Positions 6,634 through 12,068 of a stretch of DNA of 12,068 nt are shown here, in pieces. The DNA is from Candidatus Collierbacteria bacterium. Lineage in GTDB: Bacteria > Patescibacteriota > Microgenomatia > UBA1400 > MFAQ01. Numbering within the stretch: the first letter of the stretch is position 1; each line of letters opens with the position of its first letter. The notes beneath the pieces were generated by a model. The model had not been told where the DNA came from. It did not search any database and saw only the letters and a list, made by a program, of their open reading frames with translations. The stretch spans positions 1 through 12,068 of the forward strand of contig DQFC01000044.1 in the NCBI GenBank assembly GCA_003531665.1, written 5' to 3'. Both the position numbers and the translations under genes were made by a program.

Positions 6634-7761
6634 TCAGATTCCCTTGGTGTCCATCGAGGCGGCCTTGACGGCGTTGACCAAGTTCCTCTTGATGTCGTCG
6701 ATCTTGGTGCCGGCGGCCTTAGCGCTTTCCTCAACGCGGGTTTGGGCGGCGAAGTAAGCCTGAATGTTTTCGACCATCTTGTTGCCGCTCTGTTCAAGAG
6801 CATCGATGGTGACCACACCGGTTGCCTGCGCGTCAGCAGTGGATTCAATGGCCATACCGATTTGGTCGGCGGTTTGAACCATCAGCGAGCCGAGGTTGGC
6901 CGCGAAGTTTTGCTGGTGCATGGCGATCTGGTGCTGTTCGTAAGCGGACAGAGCCACAACGACCTGGGTTTTCCAGACGGTGTTGACTGCGGCCATGTTC
7001 ATCTCGACGGTGTCGAGCAGGCCAACGCTGTTGCTCAGAACAGTTTGAATGGAGAAGATTTGCTGGATCGCGATCATGCCCATCTGTTTGAGAGCCATTT
7101 TGCGGGCTTCGAGGCGAGTGATGACGCCGGTCAAGGCAGTGATTTCTTGCTGAGCCATGACTTTGTCGGACGCGGTGCTCGCGGCCATTGTTTTCTGGCT
7201 TTTCAGCGCATTGAGCTGAGCGATCTTGGCATCGGCGGCGAAAACGTGGCAACGCATCTGGTTGTACATCTCCATTGATTGTTGCAGGAGACCAAACAGG
7301 GTGTTGGCGCGCGAAGTCAGCAGGTTCTTGTCCTTTTCCAGCAAACCTTCGGCCTGTTTCATCTTCTTGTCCAGAGTCTCGACCTGTTTCTTCAGGCGGT
7401 CGATAGCCTGGGCCAGCTTCTTGATGCCGTTTGGCAGTTGGAGCTGAGTTTCGTATTTCTTGATCTGGGTGAAATCCAGATTCTTGGCATCCTTGGCACA
7501 GTTGTCAAGAATCGCCGCGGCTTGCGGGGAGTTCTTGCCACGCACCAGGGCCAAAACGGGATCAGCCAGCTGGGAAATGCCGTTCGCCTGAACGATGCCG
7601 AACTTGGTGATGGCCATCGGGTCTTTCAGGGGATCGAAGTCGCTGATAATCTTCCCCACAAGTTGTTTCTGGGCGGCAGAAAGCTGTTCATTATCAGGGT
7701 TCGTGGTCATCACTGAACGATCGACTTTTAGAACTTCACCTTCAACAATTGGGTCTGTCAT
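6634..7761 (-). CDS. telA: TelA-like toxic-anion (tellurite) resistance protein
   Basis: The 375-residue, mostly helical protein follows TelA family organisation. An acidic N-terminus leads to DFDPLKDPMAITKFG (about 41-55), then a long coiled coil with heptad-like K/E/L/Q content (about 115-150), a central stretch around MYNQMRCHVFAADAKIAQL, a helix with RLEARKMALKQMGMIAIQQI, and a C-terminal helical region. The family is cytosolic or membrane-associated and co-occurs with TerD and vWA proteins; its biochemical action is not settled. Translation starts at ATG 7761 behind GGAGG, with a near-consensus promoter (7818-7846). Between them lie TGTAC inverted half-sites. Composition is GC-rich compared with the PRTase operon, except for the first ~25 codons. 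It ends in TGA followed at once by a strong terminator, so it is a single-gene unit. Confidence 0.9.
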   Translation of the reverse strand: MTDPIVEGEVLKVDRSVMTTNPDNEQLSAAQKQLVGKIISDFDPLKDPMAITKFGIVQANGISQLADPVLALVRGKNSPQAAAILDNCAKDAKNLDFTQIKKYETQLQLPNGIKKLAQAIDRLKKQVETLDKKMKQAEGLLEKDKNLLTSRANTLFGLLQQSMEMYNQMRCHVFAADAKIAQLNALKSQKTMAASTASDKVMAQQEITALTGVITRLEARKMALKQMGMIAIQQIFSIQTVLSNSVGLLDTVEMNMAAVNTVWKTQVVVALSAYEQHQIAMHQQNFAANLGSLMVQTADQIGMAIESTADAQATGVVTIDALEQSGNKMVENIQAYFAAQTRVEESAKAAGTKIDDIKRNLVNAVKAASMDTKGI

Positions 7762-7787
7762 TTTTCCTCCGGGAGATTAGAAAATTA

Positions 7788-7808
7788 GTGTACCGTACAC
7801 ACTGTACG
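7788..7808 (-). promoter_or_regulatory. Triple TGTAC half-site operator in telA leader
   Basis: GTGTAC-C-GTACAC (7788-7800) and GTACA-CAC-TGTAC (7795-7807) are two overlapping perfect dyads built from three half-sites. They begin a few bases after the predicted telA transcription start (about 7811), a usual position for a repressor. As RNA they are short alternative hairpins. Confidence 0.5.
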
Positions 7809-7817
7809 TTGCAGATG

Positions 7818-7846
7818 ATTTTATAATTGACTATCCTATATGTCAA
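7818..7846 (-). promoter_or_regulatory. Sigma70 promoter of telA
   Basis: Minus-strand TTGACA (7841-7846), 17-base spacer, TAAAAT (7818-7823). The transcript starts near 7811. Confidence 0.8.
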
Positions 7847-7878
7847 GAAGGAGATTCTATTAACTTGAGATTTGGGAC

Positions 7879-7907
7879 TTGATTTTTAGTGTTTGTGCTA
7901 GTAAAAT
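7879..7907 (+). promoter_or_regulatory. Weak promoter of the 580-residue protein gene
   Basis: TTGATT (7879-7884), 17-base spacer, TAAAAT (7902-7907), giving a start near 7914 and a leader of about 25 bases to the ATG at 7939. If correct, the TTG at 7879 lies in the -35 box and cannot be the start codon. Confidence 0.45.
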
Positions 7908-7938
7908 TGCATCCGATAATATACCAAATATAGATTAT

Positions 7939-9681
7939 ATGCCCCTAGAAACATACAAAGAAAAAGAAGTATTCGACAAGGTAGTGGGTACTGTGGACTT
8001 AGGTACCTACAAACTACTTATTTATCCGAGACCCCAGGGTGGCTATTTTTTCAAAGCTGCAAAGGCGAACAGAGCCGATTTCCTCAATAAAGTAACAAGG
8101 GATTTGGCTCCCCACATGAACGCTGTTTTTGCCGGACTAGATCCTGATCTGCTAAATTTGATTGAAACAAGCGGAATTCTTTCTCCACAAGTAACCTGGA
8201 GAAGCGGTTCCGGCATCCTAGATGAGCCTCAGATTAGTATCACGGGAAATGATGCCTTTGATTTTTCAGTCTCCAAAGCTACTTTGTATGACAATGAAGT
8301 GGTTGATTTGTTCTCAAAATCGAAAAATTCTAAGGACTTTAAGTCAGCCTCATTTGTATCTATGAACACTGCAGTTGGAGATGTAATGGGAATCGCGGTG
8401 CGCAGAAATAATCCGGTTGTAATTCTTCTGGCTCCATCGATTGATGGATCGAGAATGAGTTCCAAAGAAGGCTTAAATAATTTATTATCTGGAATACTAG
8501 GCGGAATGACTTCAAGGTTAAGTACTTTTGAAGTTCAAGTTTTGAATTCTCTTGCTGAAGCAAACGCCAATGGCTATTTCCAGCTTCCATACGATCAAAC
8601 AACTCTTGGCGGGAAATTACAAAATAATCTTCTGATGCAGGTATTCACTGCTAAAGTGTTTTTCTTAGCTCGTGAAGCTGAAACCAACGGGATGGGGATG
8701 AATCACGCCGCTCTCCTGGAACACTTCCCTTACCTAAAAAGCGCAGGGAAAACCGGTCTCGCGGCTATGGTATCCGGAGCTCCAAAAAATCAAAAACTCG
8801 ATCCCAGTATATGGGATGAGTTGGTTGAAGATGGAAGTAGAGGAGTCAATTTGAAGAATCCAGGGGATAAAACACCGCGTCCAACCTCTTTAAAGCCTCT
8901 TGAACAACGAGGAGTCACCTATATTACCCAGAAAATCGCCACTCAAACTTCGAACCAATCTTCGGTCGAGGCTAAACCAACCGCGGTCATCAATACCAAA
9001 CCGGCCATTTCAGTTGATACGGAGAAAACTGAATCGGTTGCAATGCTCAAGAAGCCTATTGAAAGCTTGGCAAAATCACTGGGAGCCTACTCCTTTATCC
9101 GCGCCGATAGAATTTCGTCTCAGGACATGGCCACCACGGCTATCAAACTCGAACAGATAAAGGCAGAGTTTAAGCAGATTGTATCGTCCAAAAAAATCGG
9201 AAGACCGCCGGTAACAGCTACCCCCGTGGATTTTCAGGCTAGTTCCTCAAAGTTAAAGGCCTTTGGGATAAGCGGTGGGCCAATTCTGGAGTTTTTATCT
9301 CCGACAAAAGGAAAAGATTACAGGAGTATTGTCGAGGAAGCCACCTTTGCTTGGATTGCCGATTCGAACCATCAAGACGTGAATTTAAGAAATAACCCCA
9401 AAGTACGCCTGGCGGACTCATTGCAAAGTTCTGACAGACTTAAGAAGCTTGCTGAACATATCATGACTGCCTTGAATCTAAGAGATGTGCGGATGATAAA
9501 TAGGGGATACGACTTGGTCTACATGTCCTATTGTCTCTTGGTTGAAAAAACCATCTACGCTCTTTCTGAGTCCGGTAGACAGCTATGTCAAAACGGTCAA
9601 AGTATAGAAATAATCAATTGGGCTCATTATTGTAATGTGGTTCTTGAACGATTGATTAAACTTGGAACAGACATAAAATAG
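7939..9681 (+). CDS. Large protein of unknown function between telA and terD
   Basis: The family is not recognised. The 580-residue protein, counted from ATG 7939, has three parts: a mixed alpha/beta N-terminal half (about 1-280), a low-complexity Thr/Ser/Pro/Lys-rich linker (about 305-375), and a helical C-terminal domain (about 375-580). The segment GNDAFDFS (103-110), followed by a hydrophobic strand VVILLAPSIDGSRMSS (160-175) and LNNLLSGILGG, faintly recalls the N-x-D and DG signatures of PP2C phosphatases, which do occur in Ter neighbourhoods. The remaining PP2C motifs are not evident. No signal peptide or membrane segment is seen. Codon use is AT-leaning like the PRTase genes, unlike telA and terD. 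The frame is also open from TTG 7879 (600 residues), but a promoter seems to lie there. No SD precedes ATG 7939. The terD promoter begins 3 bases after its stop. Confidence 0.8.
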   Translation: MPLETYKEKEVFDKVVGTVDLGTYKLLIYPRPQGGYFFKAAKANRADFLNKVTRDLAPHMNAVFAGLDPDLLNLIETSGILSPQVTWRSGSGILDEPQISITGNDAFDFSVSKATLYDNEVVDLFSKSKNSKDFKSASFVSMNTAVGDVMGIAVRRNNPVVILLAPSIDGSRMSSKEGLNNLLSGILGGMTSRLSTFEVQVLNSLAEANANGYFQLPYDQTTLGGKLQNNLLMQVFTAKVFFLAREAETNGMGMNHAALLEHFPYLKSAGKTGLAAMVSGAPKNQKLDPSIWDELVEDGSRGVNLKNPGDKTPRPTSLKPLEQRGVTYITQKIATQTSNQSSVEAKPTAVINTKPAISVDTEKTESVAMLKKPIESLAKSLGAYSFIRADRISSQDMATTAIKLEQIKAEFKQIVSSKKIGRPPVTATPVDFQASSSKLKAFGISGGPILEFLSPTKGKDYRSIVEEATFAWIADSNHQDVNLRNNPKVRLADSLQSSDRLKKLAEHIMTALNLRDVRMINRGYDLVYMSYCLLVEKTIYALSESGRQLCQNGQSIEIINWAHYCNVVLERLIKLGTDIK

Positions 9682-9684
9682 ATA

Positions 9685-9713
9685 TTGACAAACATATTAT
9701 ATAATCTTATAAT
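9685..9713 (+). promoter_or_regulatory. Consensus sigma70 promoter of the TerD-like gene
   Basis: TTGACA (9685-9690), exactly 17 bases, TATAAT (9708-9713): a perfect consensus, starting 3 bases after the preceding stop codon. The transcript should start near 9720, giving a leader of about 125 bases. Without repression this would be a very strong promoter. Confidence 0.88.
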
Positions 9714-9728
9714 ATCAAAATAATTCGT

Positions 9729-9820
9729 TTGGTCTAAGCTAGAAGTGATCTATAAAAGATTGTTTCTAGCTTAGACCAAGCAGTACATTCCAAATTTCCC
9801 CACTGGTCTAAGTGTGGGGA
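9729..9820 (+). promoter_or_regulatory. Structured leader of the TerD-like gene with three copies of TGGTCTAAG
   Basis: TTGGTCTAAGCTAGAA (9729-9744) and its exact complement (9764-9779) form a 16-bp perfect stem around a 19-base loop. A second hairpin, TCCCCAC (9797-9803) with GTGGGGA (9814-9820), displays a third TGGTCTAAG (9804-9812) in its loop. That loop can pair with the right arm of the first stem, so alternative folds are possible. GGAGG follows 12 bases later (9833-9837). It could be an RNA switch, a stabilising structure or a three-half-site operator. It does not match a riboswitch that I know. Confidence 0.6.
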
Positions 9821-9845
9821 TCATTCATAAACGGAGGCTCTAACC

Positions 9846-10517
9846 ATGCCAGCATTACTTCCTAAAGGCGTTGCCATGCCCGTCAAGCACCAAACCGTCA
9901 AGATGCGTATCAAGTGGGACGCTGCCGGCGATGTCGACGGTTTCATCTTCGGTACCGACAAGGACGGCAAGACCGTGCTCTTCCCCGCGTGCGGCCACCC
10001 CCTCGAGGCCCAAAATGGCGGGAAGGCTCCGGCGATCTCCGGCTACTTCATCGCGGCCAAAAAGGGTGGGGTCTATCCGAACGATTTCGGATGCGCCAAT
10101 AACCCCTTCAACTGGGTCGTCCCCGCGGAAGACGCGCGTGACGGCACTGCCGCCGGCTGGGACGAAGAATCGGTCATCTTCCTCGACAAAGTTCCCCCCG
10201 AAATCGCCCGGCTCGATGTGGTCGTCGCCATCTACCCGCAACAGGAAGATGGTACCCCCAACCCGCTGACCTTCGCGCAGGTTGAAAACGTGGCCGTCGA
10301 ACTCGCTGATGAGAACGACAAAACCATCGTCGCCGCCAACGCCGAATTCACCAATCCCGCGATGTGGGGTCTGCAGGGCATCTGGTTCTGCAGTTTAACC
10401 CGCACCGCCACGGCCTGGGAATTCAAGAACGTCATGTTCGCGGATGCCGCGAAGTTCGGTTACTACAACGACTTCCAGGACATGGTCCGCGCCACGATCC
10501 CTGACCACAACGTGTAG
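9846..10517 (+). CDS. TerD-domain protein (tellurium-resistance/stress family)
   Basis: The 223-residue protein matches the TerD beta-sandwich in order: WDAAGDVDGFIFGTDKDGK (24-42), an acidic patch DARDGTAAGWDEES (96-109) before IFLDKVPPEIARLDVVVAIY (111-130), FAQVENVAVELADE (143-156), and a closing strand WFCSLTRTATAWEFKNV (180-196). In TerD relatives acidic residues at the first and second blocks bind Ca2+; D25, D29, D31 and D106 are candidates here. It has Cys at 49, 83 and 182, and a C-terminal extension YYNDFQDMVRATI. It is the most GC-rich gene in the window (36 of 60 bases in the line at 10201). Start is set by GGAGG at 9833-9837. It stands alone with a consensus promoter, a structured leader and a terminator, so high inducible expression is likely. 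Confidence 0.87.
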   Translation: MPALLPKGVAMPVKHQTVKMRIKWDAAGDVDGFIFGTDKDGKTVLFPACGHPLEAQNGGKAPAISGYFIAAKKGGVYPNDFGCANNPFNWVVPAEDARDGTAAGWDEESVIFLDKVPPEIARLDVVVAIYPQQEDGTPNPLTFAQVENVAVELADENDKTIVAANAEFTNPAMWGLQGIWFCSLTRTATAWEFKNVMFADAAKFGYYNDFQDMVRATIPDHNV

Positions 10518-10525
10518 TCTGTTAC

Positions 10526-10551
10526 ACTCCCCCTAACCCGGGGAGTTTTTT
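10526..10551 (+). terminator. Intrinsic terminator of the TerD-like gene
   Basis: ACTCCCC (10526-10532), 7-base loop, GGGGAGT (10540-10546) and a T tract, 8 bases after the TAG stop. The stem equals that of the vWA terminator. Confidence 0.93.
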
Positions 10552-10572
10552 ATAGGAATAAGGTATGATATA

Positions 10573-10628
10573 GGGTATCGAAAACAAGTTACCCTGAAAT
10601 GACAAATATTCAGGAAATCGTATAAAAT
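10573..10628 (+). promoter_or_regulatory. Probable promoter and dyads upstream of PRPP synthetase
   Basis: ATGACA (10599-10604) with TATAAA (10621-10626; 16-base spacer) or TAAAAT (10623-10628; 18) is a moderate promoter starting near 10633. CCTGAA (10593-10598) and TTCAGG (10609-10614) form a perfect dyad over the -35 box. GGGTA (10573-10577) and TACCC (10590-10594) form another just upstream. Confidence 0.5.
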
Positions 10629-10654
10629 AAAATATCAAAAGTAATTAAAGACCA

Positions 10655-11566
10655 ATGAAAGACTATCTTATCTTTTCCGGATCCAGTAACCTTCAACTCT
10701 CCGAAGCTGTGGCAAAGATAATGGGCCAACCTTTAGGCAAAGTTGACCTCAATCGTTTCGCAGATGGCGAGTCGCGCCCTTGGATTCAAGAAAACGTTCG
10801 CGGTAAAACGGTCTTTATCGTTCAGTCTCTCTCCAAGTCCAGTGATGAAAATTTCATGGAGCTGGCTTTTATGGCAGATGCCATTAAAAGTGGTACTCCA
10901 AGATCAATGATCGCCATAATTCCATATCTTGGCTACGCGAGACAAGATAGACAGGCACGACCGGGTGAACCAATCTCAGCTAGAGTTATCGCCACATTTC
11001 TCGAAGCCTGTTATTTTGATGAAGTAATTACCGTAGATATTCACAACACAGCAGTCATCGGATTTTCCAGAATTCCTACTCAAAACATAACGGCCAAAGA
11101 TATATTTGTTAACAGAATAAAGGAAATCATAGACGAGAATACTATTGTAGTTTCTCCGGACATTGGTAGCGCAAAACGCTCTCGAAAAATCGCAGACGCT
11201 ACCAATCTTCCCATGATCACCGTTGAAAAAAACCGCCCGGTCGATCAGTGGGACAACACTGAAATGGAAGAGGTTCATGCGGATATATCCGGGAAAAATG
11301 TCATCATTTATGATGACATGATCTCCACCGGAGGTACTATTATCAACTGTACGAAAATTCTGAAAAATGCCGGAGCACGCGCGGTTACTGTTTGTGCAAC
11401 GCATGGTGTATTTGCAGGAAATGCCATTCAAAATATTTTCGATAGTGGCGTTACAAAACTTATAGTTGCCGATACCATAAAATTGCCGGAGTACCGAGAC
11501 ACCAGGATAGAACAGATTTCGGTTGCCGATTTATTGACTAAAACTATCAAAGAGATACTAGGATAA
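10655..11566 (+). CDS. prs: Ribose-phosphate pyrophosphokinase (PRPP synthetase)
   Basis: This 303-residue enzyme makes PRPP from ribose 5-phosphate and ATP. Visible family motifs are FADGE (36-40), RQDRQARPGEPISAR (96-110), VDIHN (127-131), PDIGSAKRSRKIA (168-180) and the PRPP/ribose-5-phosphate loop YDDMISTGGT (219-228). It is slightly shorter than the usual 310-320 residues. The flap after RQDR, and the VDIHNTAVIGF segment in place of the usual VDLHAEQIQGFF type, are divergent, so allosteric control may differ. No clear SD precedes ATG 10655. Its position beside PRTase-like and Ter genes suggests it supplies PRPP to them, but it may simply be the housekeeping copy. Composition matches the AT-leaning genes. 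Confidence 0.93.
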   Translation: MKDYLIFSGSSNLQLSEAVAKIMGQPLGKVDLNRFADGESRPWIQENVRGKTVFIVQSLSKSSDENFMELAFMADAIKSGTPRSMIAIIPYLGYARQDRQARPGEPISARVIATFLEACYFDEVITVDIHNTAVIGFSRIPTQNITAKDIFVNRIKEIIDENTIVVSPDIGSAKRSRKIADATNLPMITVEKNRPVDQWDNTEMEEVHADISGKNVIIYDDMISTGGTIINCTKILKNAGARAVTVCATHGVFAGNAIQNIFDSGVTKLIVADTIKLPEYRDTRIEQISVADLLTKTIKEILG

Positions 11567-11594
11567 ATAAAAGACCCTGTCTGATGACAGGGTC
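11565..11594 (-). terminator. Intrinsic terminator of the small membrane protein gene
   Basis: GACCCTGTC-TGAT-GACAGGGTC (11573-11594) is a perfect 9-bp stem. Its T-rich tail (TTTTATTTA) lies on the minus-strand side, so it terminates the minus-strand gene ending at 11603. It may also stop prs transcription coming the other way, although no T tract follows on that side. Confidence 0.85.
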
Positions 11595-11602
11595 AATCAA
11601 AG

Positions 11603-11992
11603 CTACTTCGAAGATGATCGTGAAGCGGTTATCAGGCGGATTAAGGCAAAGGCAAATCCAATCAGCAATGCTTGCCACCAATAATCACCAAGAATCCATG
11701 GCATCGAGAATTTTTCAGTCCAAGATGCGGCCACAAGCAATCCGATGTATATAAACACACCATTCATTGCATTGGCAAACAAGCCTCCCGTTAAGCAACT
11801 TAGAGGGATTGAGAATATTTGGACAAAAAACTTGAATCCGAACAGGACAACCTCAACAAGGGCCACGATAAGGCCAACCCAAAAAACCAACCAAAAATAT
11901 CCCCAAAAGCCTGTCACTCCCTCATTCAAGACAATCCATCCAAGGGTATTAAATCCCCAAAAAGCGAACATAGACAGAAGGAATCGGATCAT
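11603..11992 (-). CDS. Small YvlD-like (phage-holin-4 family) membrane protein
   Basis: The 129-residue, very hydrophobic protein has four likely membrane segments: about 1-22, 28-55, 60-90 and 108-124. The motif order matches the YvlD/holin-4_2 family: a leucine/valine-rich helix, then FSIPLSCLTGGLFANAMNGVFIYIGLLVA, then a short loop and WWQALLIGFAFALIRLI before a basic C-terminus. Function in that family is unknown; stress-related membrane roles are suggested in Bacillus. The ATG at 11992 (MIRFLL) is preferred over the in-frame ATG at 12004, because GGAGG at 11998-12002 gives it proper spacing. It has its own promoter and terminator. A link to the Ter genes rests on proximity alone. Confidence 0.65.
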   Translation of the reverse strand: MIRFLLSMFAFWGFNTLGWIVLNEGVTGFWGYFWLVFWVGLIVALVEVVLFGFKFFVQIFSIPLSCLTGGLFANAMNGVFIYIGLLVAASWTEKFSMPWILGDYWWQALLIGFAFALIRLITASRSSSK

Positions 11993-12034
11993 TTGTGCCT
12001 CCATATTTTAGGTGCGATTTATCTTACAGACCCT

Positions 12035-12063
12035 ATAATAGCACACTTGTGCTAAAAAATCAA
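12035..12063 (-). promoter_or_regulatory. Promoter of the small membrane protein with spacer palindrome
   Basis: Minus-strand TTGATT (12058-12063), 17-base spacer, TATTAT (12035-12040). TAGCACA-CT-TGTGCTA (12039-12054), a perfect 7-bp dyad, fills the spacer and touches the -10. This is typical of a repressor or a MerR-type regulator site. Confidence 0.7.
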
Positions 12064-12068
12064 TCTGT

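Noticed and set aside
6634..6636. TGA read as glycine or tryptophan (alternative code)
   Set aside because: telA ends in TGA directly before a perfect terminator, and no in-frame TGA is needed in any gene.
6625..7716. Long plus-strand open frames opposite telA
   Set aside because: They are the reverse complement of TelA coding sequence in GC-rich DNA, with no ribosome site or recognisable domain.
7879..7938. TTG start extending the unknown protein by 20 residues
   Set aside because: A promoter-like TTGATT-N17-TAAAAT occupies this stretch and no SD precedes the TTG; ATG at 7939 preferred, though not proven.
9720..9845. yybP-ykoY manganese riboswitch or another known riboswitch in the TerD leader
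   Set aside because: The conserved paired-domain sequences were not found; the structure is a simple long inverted repeat plus hairpin.
9855..10241. Minus-strand open frame of 128 codons within the TerD-like gene
   Set aside because: Antisense shadow; the plus strand encodes a clear TerD domain with promoter, GGAGG and terminator.
11573..11594. Hairpin as the intrinsic terminator of prs
   Set aside because: No T tract follows on the plus strand; the T-rich tail is on the minus side, so it serves the membrane protein gene, with only possible two-way use.

Overview
This window reads as a compact bacterial stress-response island of the Ter (tellurium-resistance/TerD-TelA) type. It combines four groups of genes: core Ter proteins (a TerD-domain protein, a TelA protein and a TerF-like von Willebrand A protein); a four-gene operon with three paralogous phosphoribosyltransferase (PRTase)-like proteins and a Cof-type HAD phosphatase; a PRPP synthetase; and a P2-type cation ATPase. 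Comparative genomics (Anantharaman, Iyer and Aravind's analysis of Ter systems) has linked Ter proteins with PRTase/HAD genes predicted to make a nucleoside-like metabolite, with metal/calcium handling and with DNA damage. The gene set here matches that scheme in reduced form.

Organism: promoters are plain sigma70 type (TTGACA/TATAAT), intergenic DNA is AT-rich, most biosynthetic genes lack a clear Shine-Dalgarno (SD) site, one gene seems to have a leaderless mRNA, and TGA is a real stop codon (telA ends in TGA just before its terminator). The PRPP synthetase has a divergent catalytic flap. A Patescibacteria/CPR-like bacterium is possible, but this is only a guess; no rRNA or marker gene is present.

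Layout: 1-702 (-) N-terminal part of a P2-type ATPase; 703-968 divergent regulatory region; 969-1694 (+) HAD hydrolase; 1698-5453 (-) operon transcribed as PRTase A, PRTase B, Cof-type HAD, PRTase C from one promoter at about 5495-5522; 5651-6364 (-) vWA/TerF-like; 6634-7761 (-) TelA; 7939-9681 (+) large unknown protein; 9846-10517 (+) TerD-like; 10655-11566 (+) PRPP synthetase; 11603-11992 (-) small YvlD-like membrane protein. No interval above 300 bases lacks a gene.

Regulation is unusually readable. The PRTase operon promoter carries a perfect CTGT-N8-ACAG palindrome (the LexA/SOS box of proteobacteria) over its -35 box, plus extra half-sites. The three Ter genes each stand alone, with a near-consensus promoter, an inverted repeat in the leader, a GGAGG ribosome site and an intrinsic terminator. 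They are visibly GC-richer than the neighbouring PRTase/HAD genes. Model (inference): damage or stress induces the operon; PRPP from the neighbouring synthetase feeds the PRTases; the HAD enzyme dephosphorylates the product; TerD/TelA/vWA form the membrane-associated, metal-dependent arm, with the ATPase adjusting cation levels.
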